From: Siminovitchia sp047228825
GTDB lineage: Bacteria > Bacillota > Bacilli > Bacillales > Bacillaceae_C
Assembly (NCBI RefSeq): GCF_047228825.1
Contig: NZ_JBFEGN010000051.1
Location: 1-27,864 of the forward strand
DNA: 27,864 nt
Direction: 5' to 3'
Part shown: positions 8,243-14,424 of the stretch, piece after piece
How the letters are laid out: every line of letters starts with the position of its first letter
Position numbering within the stretch: position 1 is the stretch's first letter
Program-made: the position numbers and the translations under genes
The notes under the pieces: model-generated
Told to the model about the DNA's origin: nothing
Databases searched by the model: none
Seen by the model: the letters and a program-made list of their open reading frames with translations, nothing else

Positions 8243-8343
8243 GTGCACCCATGCTCCGGTGAACAACACCCGATACCGCGGGGGGGGCGAATTTCGATTC
8301 TTTATCACCTATGGGGTGCCCGTCAACAAGGGGGCATGTACAC
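8243..8343. other. Highly self-complementary intergenic block, possible structured RNA
   Basis: About 100 bp upstream of mnmH folds on itself. Outer arms GTGCAC-CC-ATGC (8243-8254) and GCATGTACAC (8334-8343) pair over 10 positions if the two C are bulged; the one non-Watson-Crick pair is a G-U wobble only in the minus-strand RNA. Inside lie three small hairpins: GGTG/CACC (8258-8270), GAAT/ATTC with a TTCG loop on the plus strand (8289-8300) and CACC/GGTG (8306-8318). There is also a run of eight G at 8280-8287. I do not recognise a known riboswitch. On the minus strand it would lie in the mnmH leader; on the plus strand it is followed by a run of T. The strand is not settled. Confidence 0.4.
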
Positions 8344-8391
8344 ATCATTTTTTCAGCCAGTCTTTTCATGTAATAATGGTATTGTAGCATA

Positions 8392-8422
8392 AACAAAAAA
8401 AATCCCCGAATGAGGGATTTTT
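8392..8422 (-). terminator. Terminator of the tRNA-Thr/tRNA-Ser unit
   Basis: On the minus strand AAAAATCCC (8422-8414), a 7-base loop and GGGATTTTT (8406-8398) form a 9-bp stem followed by more T. It lies 17 bp after the 3' CCA of tRNA-Ser. Confidence 0.8.
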
Positions 8423-8438
8423 ATTTGAAGAGTATGTA

Positions 8439-8531
8439 TGGCGGAGAAGGTGGGATTTGAACCCACGTGGCGGTTGCCCGCCCTAATGCATTTCGAGTGC
8501 ATCCCCTTCAGCCGGACTTGGGTACTTCTCC
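8439..8531 (-). tRNA. tRNA-Ser (CGA)
   Basis: The minus strand folds as a 93-nt class II tRNA: acceptor GGAGAAG/CTTCTCC, discriminator G and an encoded CCA end. The anticodon stem is ATGCA/TGCAT around loop CTCGAAA (anticodon CGA, reading UCG), there is a long variable arm (GGGCGGGCAACCGCC), and the T arm is GTGGG-TTCAAAT-CCCAC. The long variable arm agrees with serine identity. Confidence 0.96.
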
Positions 8532-8623
8532 ATATTGGCGATTTAATACTGCAAAAGAATACGGGCGACAATTCCGCTTGTTCAGAAGCAAACACGGCTC
8601 TCCAGCATCGGAATTGTTAAAAG

Positions 8624-8696
8624 TGCTGGTGACAGGACTCGAACCTGCGACCCCGTCATTACGAGTGACGTGCACTACCAACTGTGCTACACCAGC
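8624..8696 (-). tRNA. tRNA-Thr (CGU)
   Basis: A 73-nt tRNA on the minus strand with acceptor GCTGGTG/CACCAGC and discriminator A. The anticodon stem is GTCA/TGAC around loop CTCGTAA, giving anticodon CGU (reads ACG). The T arm is GCAGG-TTCGAGT-CCTGT. CCA is not encoded (CTT follows). It lies 92 bp upstream of tRNA-Ser, probably in one transcript ending at 8392-8422. Confidence 0.95.
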
Positions 8697-8813
8697 ATTT
8701 CTGTTAAAAAGTCACATAAAAATAATAATATATATGAATCATTTTTTCAATCATTTTTATTTGGAAACCATTCCTGTTCCTGCCAACACAGATTTTTAGT
8801 TTTTTTTAAAACT

Positions 8814-8846
8814 AGTTCCCTGCGGGAACTTGATCATTGATATAAT
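8814..8846 (+). promoter_or_regulatory. Extended -10 promoter with upstream inverted repeat
   Basis: TGA-TATAAT (8838-8846) is an extended -10 box before the AI-2E transporter gene. No good -35 is seen; instead the perfect repeat AGTTCCC-TGC-GGGAACT (8814-8830) covers that position, as an operator might. An alternative reading of the repeat as a minus-strand terminator is weak because the T tract is interrupted. Confidence 0.4.
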
Positions 8847-8882
8847 ATATAAAAAAAGTATAAATAAGGGGAAACGATCTGG

Positions 8883-9896
8883 ATGAGCATTATTGAAATT
8901 TTCCAAAAGAAAGGCGTCAAACGCATCATTATTTTTGCTTTGATTGTCTTGATTTTATACAGCTTGAGAAGCATGATGAACTTGATTTTACTGACCTTTA
9001 TCTTTTCGTATTTAATGAATCGCCTGATTGAATTTGCTGCAAAGCGCCTCCCGATTCACAGGAAGCTGCTCGTTTTGTTCATGTATATAATTATTGTCGG
9101 CGTACTGACATACGGGCTTGTAAAATATCTTCCCATCCTAACATGGGAAATAAGCCAGCTGGTTAAACAAGTCACCGCTTTTTACACCCAGCCGCATGAA
9201 AATACGGTAATTAAATATATTGAAACGATCATTTCCAAAAACCAAATAGTAGCCTATTTGGAAAACGGCTTTTCTTTTCTGATCAAATCGTTCACCGATA
9301 TTAGCAAAACAAGCATACAAGTAATAGTTGCTTTAGTATTGAGCCTGTTTTTCCTGCTGGAAAAACCGCGGTTAAAAGAATTCACTTCGAAATTTAAAAA
9401 CAGCAAACTCGCCCCATTTTATTTTGAAATTGAGTTTTTTGGAAAAAAATTTACACGCACCTTCGGAAAGGTGATCGAAGTCCAGTTTATGATTGCCCTT
9501 GTCAATTGCTTTTTGACGGTGGTTGCACTCATCATCTTGGGTTTTCCTCAATTATTTGTATTGGCCCTCATGGTTTTTTTCCTGGGACTTATCCCGGTAG
9601 CCGGCGTGTTCATTTCCTTGATCCCGCTTTGTTTGATCGCCTATTCGATCGGCGGTTTAATAAAGGTCGTTTATGTGGTGGTGGCCATTACGATCATTCA
9701 TGCCGTTGAGGCCTATGTATTAAATCCGAAGCTCATGTCGGCTAAAACCGACCTGCCTGTATTTTACACGTTTATTGTCCTGATTTTCTCGCAAAATTTC
9801 TTTGGGGTCTGGGGGCTCATTATCGGGATTCCGGTATTTGTGTTTTTGCTTGACGTCTTGGAAGTGACAAATAAAGAGAAAATTCCCGAAGTATAA
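8883..9896 (+). CDS. AI-2E family transporter
   Basis: A 337-residue polytopic membrane protein of the AI-2E/UPF0118 (PF01594) family. Hydrophobic segments occur near residues 15-45, 60-82, 140-160 and as a dense C-terminal block from about 200 to 325, with the family-typical amphipathic stretch between. The motif GLIPVAGVFISLIPLCLIA and the end VWGLIIGIPVFVFLLDVLEV are characteristic. Members include TqsA and Bacillus paralogues such as YueF/YtvI; some act as Na+(Li+)/H+ antiporters and true AI-2 export is shown for few, so the substrate is open. Start ATG at 8883 after AAGGGG. Single gene with its own promoter and terminator. Confidence 0.9.
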   Translation: MSIIEIFQKKGVKRIIIFALIVLILYSLRSMMNLILLTFIFSYLMNRLIEFAAKRLPIHRKLLVLFMYIIIVGVLTYGLVKYLPILTWEISQLVKQVTAFYTQPHENTVIKYIETIISKNQIVAYLENGFSFLIKSFTDISKTSIQVIVALVLSLFFLLEKPRLKEFTSKFKNSKLAPFYFEIEFFGKKFTRTFGKVIEVQFMIALVNCFLTVVALIILGFPQLFVLALMVFFLGLIPVAGVFISLIPLCLIAYSIGGLIKVVYVVVAITIIHAVEAYVLNPKLMSAKTDLPVFYTFIVLIFSQNFFGVWGLIIGIPVFVFLLDVLEVTNKEKIPEV

Positions 9897-9908
9897 AATA
9901 TTCGTTTC

Positions 9909-9945
9909 AAAACAGCGGAGGGTTGAATCCCCGCTGTTTTTTGTT
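9909..9945 (+). terminator. Terminator after the AI-2E transporter gene
   Basis: AAAACAGCGG (9909-9918) and CCGCTGTTTT (9931-9940) form a 10-bp stem followed by a T-rich tail. It separates the transporter gene from the catalase fragment. Confidence 0.85.
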
Positions 9946-9993
9946 TTTCCAATAACAGGAACGTCCTTCGAACTAACATTTTTAAGGGGTGTC

Positions 9994-10386
9994 AAAAGGA
10001 ATCCGGATTTTCACCGGCAGGATATATATGGGGCAATTGAAAACGGTGATTACCCCGAATATGAGCTGGGTGTACAGATCATTGCTGAGGAAGATGAGTT
10101 CCAATTTGATTTTGATATACTGGATCCAACGAAACTATGGCCGGAGGAAGATGTTCCGGTAAAGATTATAGGGAAAATGACGTTAAATCGAAATGTGGAT
10201 AATGTGTTTGCGGAAACGGAGCAAGTGGCATTTCACCCGGGAAATGTTGTACCGGGAATAGACTTTACAAACGATCCGCTTCTGCAAGGAAGATTGTTTT
10301 CCTATACGGACACTCAACTTATCCGTCTTGGGGGACCTAATTGTCATGAATTGCCGATTAATCGGCCGGTATGTCCATTCCATAAT
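9994..10386 (+). pseudogene. Internal fragment of a catalase gene (KatE-like), truncated at both ends
   Basis: About 130 codons read as the core and proximal-heme part of a monofunctional catalase: RNPDF, AIENGDYPEYELGVQI, DFDILDPTKLWPEE, VPVKIIGKMTLNRNVDNVFA, EQVAFHPGNVVPGIDF, LLQGRLFSYTDTQLIRLGGP and NRPVCPFHN. The proximal heme Tyr context (RLFSYTDT) is kept. The N-terminal ~300 residues, with the catalytic His/Asn, and everything after PVCPFHN are absent. GGPN-F-HE of typical catalases is GGPN-C-HE here. There is no RBS or promoter at its 5' end, which abuts the terminator of the gene before. The frame is uninterrupted and runs into the PAP2 gene. The fragment cannot be an active catalase; it is a remnant of deletion or recombination. 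Confidence 0.88.
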
Positions 10387-10394
10387 CAAATATA

Positions 10395-10403
10395 TGGTAT
10401 AAT
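10395..10403 (+). promoter_or_regulatory. Extended -10 element for the PAP2 gene
   Basis: TGG-TATAAT (10395-10403) is a consensus extended -10 lying 9 bp past the last catalase-like codon. It is 34 bp before the PAP2 start, with GGAG at 10428-10431 between. No clear -35 exists, which extended -10 promoters tolerate. Confidence 0.5.
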
Positions 10404-10437
10404 GAAACATCAAAAAAAATGTACAGTGGAGATCAAA

Positions 10438-11025
10438 ATGAGATTAGATTATCAGTTGTTTGAATTGATCAATCGGTTTGCCGGACAAAACGATATGCTG
10501 GATCAAATGGTCCTGTTATTTTCGAATTATGGCCCGTTATTATTTGGATTCGTGTTGGTATGGTTATGGTTTTCAACATCCGGGAATAAGGAACGAAATA
10601 GAAAAATTGTGTTGTATGCTTTGACGGTTATGATCATTGCCTTGGGAATAAACAAAGTGATCGAATTAATGCTTTTTCGCCCACGGCCATTTGTGACATA
10701 TACGGTGCATTTACTGAGTGAAAAATCAAGCTTTGACCCGTCATTTCCAAGCAACCATTCCACTGGCGCTTTTGTCTTGGCGTTCGTCCTTTTCAGGTGC
10801 AGAAAAAAGCTGGGTAGTGTTTTGTTGATGTTGGCTGTCTGCATGGCAATTTCAAGAGTATTTATTGGGGTTCATTATCCGTCGGATGTGACTGCTGGAG
10901 CAATCATCGCAATACTGGCAACAGTGATCGTTATGTCACAGAACCGTTATCTCGATCTTGTTTATGATCGAATTATCCAGGTGTTTGGAAAACGTGGAAA
11001 TAAAACGATTGATAGGGATATGTAA
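10438..11025 (+). CDS. PAP2 family phosphatase, BcrC-like undecaprenyl-diphosphatase
   Basis: A 195-residue membrane phosphatase with the three PAP2 motifs: K73-x7-RPRP (to 84), PSNHSTGA (104-111) and SRVFIGVHYPSD (139-150), with His107 and His146 as the expected catalytic pair. Length, N-terminus and overall order match Bacillus BcrC, which recycles undecaprenyl pyrophosphate for wall synthesis and gives bacitracin tolerance; other PAP2 lipid phosphatases cannot be excluded. Start at 10438 is chosen because GGAG (10428-10431) lies 6 bp upstream and the protein aligns from there. The same frame is open upstream to an ATG at 10177, but those 87 residues are mostly catalase remnant, so the 282-residue version is probably an artefact. 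Confidence 0.88.
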   Translation: MRLDYQLFELINRFAGQNDMLDQMVLLFSNYGPLLFGFVLVWLWFSTSGNKERNRKIVLYALTVMIIALGINKVIELMLFRPRPFVTYTVHLLSEKSSFDPSFPSNHSTGAFVLAFVLFRCRKKLGSVLLMLAVCMAISRVFIGVHYPSDVTAGAIIAILATVIVMSQNRYLDLVYDRIIQVFGKRGNKTIDRDM

Positions 11026-11246
11026 GATGTTATACAGGCTGCCGAAACCCTTGAAAGCCATTTTCCTGCTTCGTCAATTTCTTCTATCTTCTCGGCATCA
11101 AAAGCTTGGAATTGTTCCCGAGCAGTTGCTTAAATGGAAGCTTCAATAGCGAGTAGGAGTGATTAGTGCCCGAATATCTGTTTAATCGGATTCTTCGTTC
11201 ACAAAAGAGAATGGATAGAAATACGTTGTTTCTCTGCAAACTAGAT

Positions 11247-11282
11247 AAAAAGAGGCTGTCGGAAATAACAGCCTCTTTTTTA
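11247..11282. terminator. Bidirectional terminator between the PAP2 gene and znuA
   Basis: AAAAAGAGGCTGT (11247-11259) pairs with ACAGCCTCTTTTT (11268-11280), with A and T tracts on both sides, so it can stop transcripts from either direction. The stretch 11026-11246 before it holds no gene I can support. Confidence 0.85.
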
Positions 11283-11284
11283 TC

Positions 11285-12466
11285 TCATTTTCCTAAAACT
11301 GTTTTGAGTGTTTCTATATTTTTATTCATAATACTGAAGTAATCTTCCTTGTTCTTTATGTCATCTTCCGTAAGATATTCAAGGTTATGCAGCGTGACAG
11401 GCTTTGTCCCGGTTTCTTTTTGGACCACCTTTACGACTTTAGTTGATGGAATTTGATCGTAAATGATGTAATGTATGCCGTGTTCTTTCGTTGTTTCTAT
11501 GATTGACTGCAAATGTTTTTGCGATGGTTCATTTTCCGGGCTTAATCCGGCAATGCTAATTTGGTGAATGCCGTAGCGATGCTGCCAATAGCCATATGAA
11601 GCATGTGAAACCAAAAGCTCCTTATGTTCGGCTGAGTCAATGGTATCCCGCAAATCAACATCAAGCTGTTCAAGCTCTTCTTTCAAGTTTTGGAAATTTT
11701 TATCAAACTCATCTTTGGCAGATGGCAATGCTTCACTCAGAGCGTCTTTAATATTTTCTGCCATTTTGATTGCGTGGATGGGATCGAGCCACACATGAGG
11801 GTCTTGATCATGGTGATGGTGGCCGTGATCATGATGATCATATTCCTCTGTCCCCTCTTCATGCCCGTGATCATGTTTATCTTCTGTGTGATCCTCATGT
11901 CCATGTTCCTCGTGGCCCGCTTCATGGTTATGGCCGTCTTCATGTCCGTGATTATGTCCATCATGTTCATCTTCTGTAGCCTCATGTCCATGTTCTTCGT
12001 CGCCATTTTCATGGGCATGGCCGTCTGTATGGTCCTCACCATGTTCGTGTTCATGATCCCCGTGGTTGTGGTCATGGCCCCTTAATAACTCAATGCCTTT
12101 TGATGCTTCTACCATCTCAACCTTTTCGTTTGCCAATGTTTTTTCGGCTTTATCAATAAACATTTCCAGCCCTGCTCCATTATAGATGAATAAATCTGCA
12201 TCGGCTATGTCCATCATCGCTTTTAAAGTCGGTTCAAATGTATGGGCATCTGCACCTGCCGGATATACACTTTTTACATCAACATATTTACCTCCGATTT
12301 TTTTTGTAAAGTCCTCTATAGGAAAAATTGTCGTGTACACTTTGAGCGTCTTACTTGTATTTTCTTTAATTTGTTTCTCCGGTGGCACTGATGAATTTTT
12401 ATTACAGCCCCCCATAAATACCGCAATCATCAAGATGATTGTAAAAATAATCGACGTATTTTTCAT
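11285..12466 (-). CDS. znuA: Zinc ABC transporter substrate-binding lipoprotein (ZnuA/AdcA) with a very long His-rich loop
   Basis: A 393-residue cluster A-I metal-binding lipoprotein. The signal peptide ends in the lipobox FMGGC, so Cys21 is lipidated. Likely zinc ligands are His75 (GADAHTFEP), His224 (DPHVWLDP), His288 (LVSHASYGYW) and an acidic residue in the C-terminal lobe. Between ligands one and two is a His/Asp/Glu-rich insert at 131-219 with about 31 His in 89 residues, far longer than usual and thought in this family to capture zinc. Start ATG at 12466 with AAAGGA upstream. A Zur-like box (12498-12512) lies 32 bp upstream, so induction by zinc starvation is likely. The cognate permease and ATPase (znuB/znuC) are not adjacent. 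Confidence 0.92.
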   Translation of the reverse strand: MKNTSIIFTIILMIAVFMGGCNKNSSVPPEKQIKENTSKTLKVYTTIFPIEDFTKKIGGKYVDVKSVYPAGADAHTFEPTLKAMMDIADADLFIYNGAGLEMFIDKAEKTLANEKVEMVEASKGIELLRGHDHNHGDHEHEHGEDHTDGHAHENGDEEHGHEATEDEHDGHNHGHEDGHNHEAGHEEHGHEDHTEDKHDHGHEEGTEEYDHHDHGHHHHDQDPHVWLDPIHAIKMAENIKDALSEALPSAKDEFDKNFQNLKEELEQLDVDLRDTIDSAEHKELLVSHASYGYWQHRYGIHQISIAGLSPENEPSQKHLQSIIETTKEHGIHYIIYDQIPSTKVVKVVQKETGTKPVTLHNLEYLTEDDIKNKEDYFSIMNKNIETLKTVLGK

Positions 12467-12497
12467 TTTTTAAAATCCTTTCTACAAAAAGTGATAA

Positions 12498-12512
12498 TCA
12501 GAATCATTACGA
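12498..12512. promoter_or_regulatory. Second, imperfect Zur-like box before znuA
   Basis: TCAGAAT-C-ATTACGA matches the 7-1-7 Zur pattern TCGTAAT-N-ATTACGA at 12 of 14 fixed positions, with one perfect half. It lies between the yciC remnant and the znuA ribosome binding site. Confidence 0.6.
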
Positions 12513-12530
12513 TTTAAAGAGTATACCCAT

Positions 12531-12656
12531 CTATGGTTGTAACGCAGGGAAGGGGTCGTTTAGTAAATTTTAGCTGCCATTCATTTCATCAGGGGTCAAT
12601 AAGCATGCATCAAGCCCCAAATATCCACTTAAAACCGCAACAGGTATTTTATTCAT
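12531..12656 (-). pseudogene. Collapsed remnant of a YciC/ZagA-type zinc GTPase (COG0523) gene
   Basis: Behind a strong RBS (AAAAGGAGG) a frame starts MNKIPVAVLSGYLG, the exact opening of Bacillus YciC/ZagA proteins just before their Walker A (normally GAGKTTLLN). It then jumps to LDACLLTPDEMNGS, a stop (12570-12572), NLLNDPFPALQP and a second stop. LDACLLTxxEM and the DPFP end are, from memory, the C-terminal end of the same family. Thus some 350 internal codons appear deleted in frame, leaving about 14 N-terminal and 27 C-terminal codons plus one nonsense codon. In B. subtilis yciC is Zur-regulated; here the Zur box and promoter survive upstream. A tiny leader peptide of 28 residues could still be made. 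Confidence 0.75.
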
Positions 12657-12673
12657 TAAATGCCTCCTTTTTT

Positions 12674-12725
12674 AAATCGTAATCATTACGATTTACATCA
12701 TATAATACCGTGCACAAAAATTCAA
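12674..12725 (-). promoter_or_regulatory. Zur-controlled promoter with a perfect Zur box
   Basis: On the minus strand TTGAAT (-35, 12725-12720) and TATGAT (-10, 12702-12697) are 17 bp apart. Immediately downstream is TCGTAAT-C-ATTACGA (12677-12691), extended by AAA/TTT to a 21-bp perfect palindrome (12674-12694). This is the Bacillus Zur consensus, distinct from Fur and PerR boxes. It would drive the yciC remnant and probably znuA. Confidence 0.85.
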
Positions 12726-12866
12726 GTGGTCTTTTTTTGAATTCTTTCACTCTGGAACACCCTTAAAATAGTGATTTGTTGAAACAATTACAACAAACAT
12801 AATAAATAAATAAGCACAAACATCTGTTTAACCAATAAAATAATAAAAAAAAGAGGTGTTGACAAA

Positions 12867-13511
12867 ATGACAATTTGGTCTGCTTGGCTTCTCATATTAG
12901 GTTTCGCAGCCTCATCAAGTTTAGATAATTTGGGTGTCGGAATTTCTTATGGCATTCGAAGGATGCATATTAGATTGGGGCCGAACTTTTTGATAGCTGT
13001 GATCTGTTTTCTTTTTAGCATAGCCGGAATCTCATCTGGGCTGTGGCTTTCTAAAATCCTGCCAGGGATACTTCCTCTCATATTCGGATCGTTTTTGCTA
13101 TTCGTTATAGGCATTAGAATCATTTTATTGGCGGCTCCCCGTAATCATCTTCCTCAAAAAGGAGAGGATCATTGTAAACAACCACGATCCATAAAAAGTA
13201 TATTAAAAAATCCTGAGTTGGCGGATGCGGATCAATCCGGAGAAATTGGTTGGGGGGAAGCGGTCATTTTAGGGATTGCATTGTCGGCTAATGCATTGAC
13301 TAATGGACTTGGTGCAGGATTGTTGGGCCTTTCTCCTTTAGCCATTTCCGTAACCGCAGCCGTCGGAAGCTTTATCAGTGTGTGGGCAGGCGTCAATTTG
13401 GGAGCAAAGCTTTCGAACGTGAGAATCGGTTCATATACACTTGGCCAATTCGGAACGTTTTTAAGCGGGGCCATCATTTTAGTAATAGCTGTTACAGCAT
13501 TTTTCTACTAA
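12867..13511 (+). CDS. ytaF: YtaF-like sporulation membrane protein (MntP-related)
   Basis: A 214-residue protein with about six membrane segments and two homologous halves of the MntP/YtaF superfamily: ASSSLDNLGVGISYG (15-29) and GIALSANALTNGLGAG (136-151). Between them is a cytoplasmic loop with D120-A-D-Q-S-G-E-I-G-W-G-E131, which fits a 12-residue EF-hand loop. YtaF members are linked to sporulation; related MntP proteins export Mn2+. In the second half the Asp usual in MntP-like motifs (ALSxDA) is Asn (ALSANA). Start ATG after GAGGTG. Whether it moves a metal is inference from family and neighbours. Confidence 0.82.
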   Translation: MTIWSAWLLILGFAASSSLDNLGVGISYGIRRMHIRLGPNFLIAVICFLFSIAGISSGLWLSKILPGILPLIFGSFLLFVIGIRIILLAAPRNHLPQKGEDHCKQPRSIKSILKNPELADADQSGEIGWGEAVILGIALSANALTNGLGAGLLGLSPLAISVTAAVGSFISVWAGVNLGAKLSNVRIGSYTLGQFGTFLSGAIILVIAVTAFFY

Positions 13512-13514
13512 ACA

Positions 13515-13555
13515 AAACCAAAGGATTTTTTCGGGAAAAAGATCCTTTGGTTTTT
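13515..13555 (+). terminator. Terminator after ytaF
   Basis: AAACCAAAGGAT and ATCCTTTGGTTT form a 12-bp stem extended by T/A pairs around a CGGG loop, followed by T. Confidence 0.85.
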
Positions 13556-13595
13556 AAAAGTTATTTTATATTTCTGCAGTCCATAAAAATGAGAG

Positions 13596-13626
13596 TGTTG
13601 ACAAAAAGTCAACAACATTTTAATAT
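13596..13626 (+). promoter_or_regulatory. Promoter with operator-like repeat before the XRE gene
   Basis: TTGACA (13598-13603) and TAATAT (13621-13626) are 17 bp apart. The -35 lies inside the perfect repeat TGTTGAC-AAAAA-GTCAACA (13596-13614). This is a plausible site for autoregulation by the XRE protein encoded 84 bp downstream. Confidence 0.55.
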
Positions 13627-13709
13627 TATGGGGGATTCATCTCTTAATCACTGTATATATTTCCTCTTTTACAAATCTTCAAAGAAACTTAAGGAAAGGA
13701 ATACAAAGT

Positions 13710-14351
13710 ATGGTTAATCAAAGGAAAAATAATAAGCTCGGTTTGTTGTTGAGAGGATTATTGAAAGAACGCTCATTGTCCATGAGAAAATTTAGTGATC
13801 TTACGGGAATTGATACAGCCACAATTTCTCGCATTATTAACGGGAAACGAAAAGCAAATCTGCAGCACCTGCAAAAATTTGCGGACTGTCTAAATGTCCC
13901 CATTTCGGAATTGTTGAATGCCGGGGGTTATGGAATTCAGGAGCAAGAGGAGCGGCCGCAATCTGATATTCAAAAATCAGTCGAAGTGATCCAAAACTAT
14001 CTTGAGTCATCTAATTTATTAGATAAAGAGTTTACAATTAAACAGGTTGATGAAGAATTATCCCATTACGGTCATTATTCGGAAACAGAAGAAGGGAAGG
14101 AAACCATTTTAAAAGGTTTTGAGAAAAAGCTTCAAAAAATCGGGAGTATTGGTCCTTTTATAAACGACTTGAAGGAATTATATGAGACATTTCGGCAGCG
14201 GAAGGGTACTTCCTATGAACTGGCGATTATCGGGAGTGCGCTATTGTACTTTATTATTACTGTAGATGCGATCCCGGATTATATATTTCCCATCGGTTAT
14301 ATCGACGACGCCATTGCGGTGCAAATCGTCCTGAATTCGCTGGCAGAATAA
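13710..14351 (+). CDS. XRE-family HTH regulator with C-terminal DUF1232
   Basis: A 213-residue protein. Residues about 10-68 form an XRE/Cro helix-turn-helix (RKFSDLTGIDTATISRIING, then QKFADCLNVPISELL). The middle (about 80-160) is charged and helical. The C-terminus (about 175-212) holds a hydrophobic YkvA/DUF1232 segment (GSALLYFIITVDAIPDYIFP, then IGYIDDAIAVQIVL), which has one probable membrane helix. It would be a membrane-tethered or membrane-associated DNA-binding protein. RBS AAGGAAAGG precedes the ATG. It has its own promoter, with a repeat that may be its operator. Target genes are unknown; the LCP gene follows 73 bp downstream on the same strand and may be co-transcribed. Confidence 0.82.
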   Translation: MVNQRKNNKLGLLLRGLLKERSLSMRKFSDLTGIDTATISRIINGKRKANLQHLQKFADCLNVPISELLNAGGYGIQEQEERPQSDIQKSVEVIQNYLESSNLLDKEFTIKQVDEELSHYGHYSETEEGKETILKGFEKKLQKIGSIGPFINDLKELYETFRQRKGTSYELAIIGSALLYFIITVDAIPDYIFPIGYIDDAIAVQIVLNSLAE

Positions 14352-14424
14352 CGGTCGGACTTTCATTTTCTTCTTTAACAATTATATAAATGTAATCTTT
14401 TAGTCGTTAGGTGGTCATTTTTTC

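Noticed and set aside
8438..8799. Plus-strand frames over the tRNA region
   Set aside because: They are the complement of two well-folded tRNA genes and lack ribosome sites.
10177..10437. Upstream ATG giving a 282-residue PAP2 protein
   Set aside because: The extra residues are catalase remnant plus a junction; the ATG at 10438 has its own RBS and matches the BcrC-like N-terminus.
11026..11150. Minus-strand frame reading AREQFQAFDAEKIEEIDEAG
   Set aside because: It looks protein-like, but there is no start or RBS and I could not assign it to a family with confidence; it may be a decayed remnant.
11690..12085. 131-codon Met/Val/Phe-rich frame on the plus strand
   Set aside because: It is the antisense of the His/Asp-rich repeats of znuA (CAT codons read as ATG). 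It has no RBS and its composition is fully explained by the other strand.
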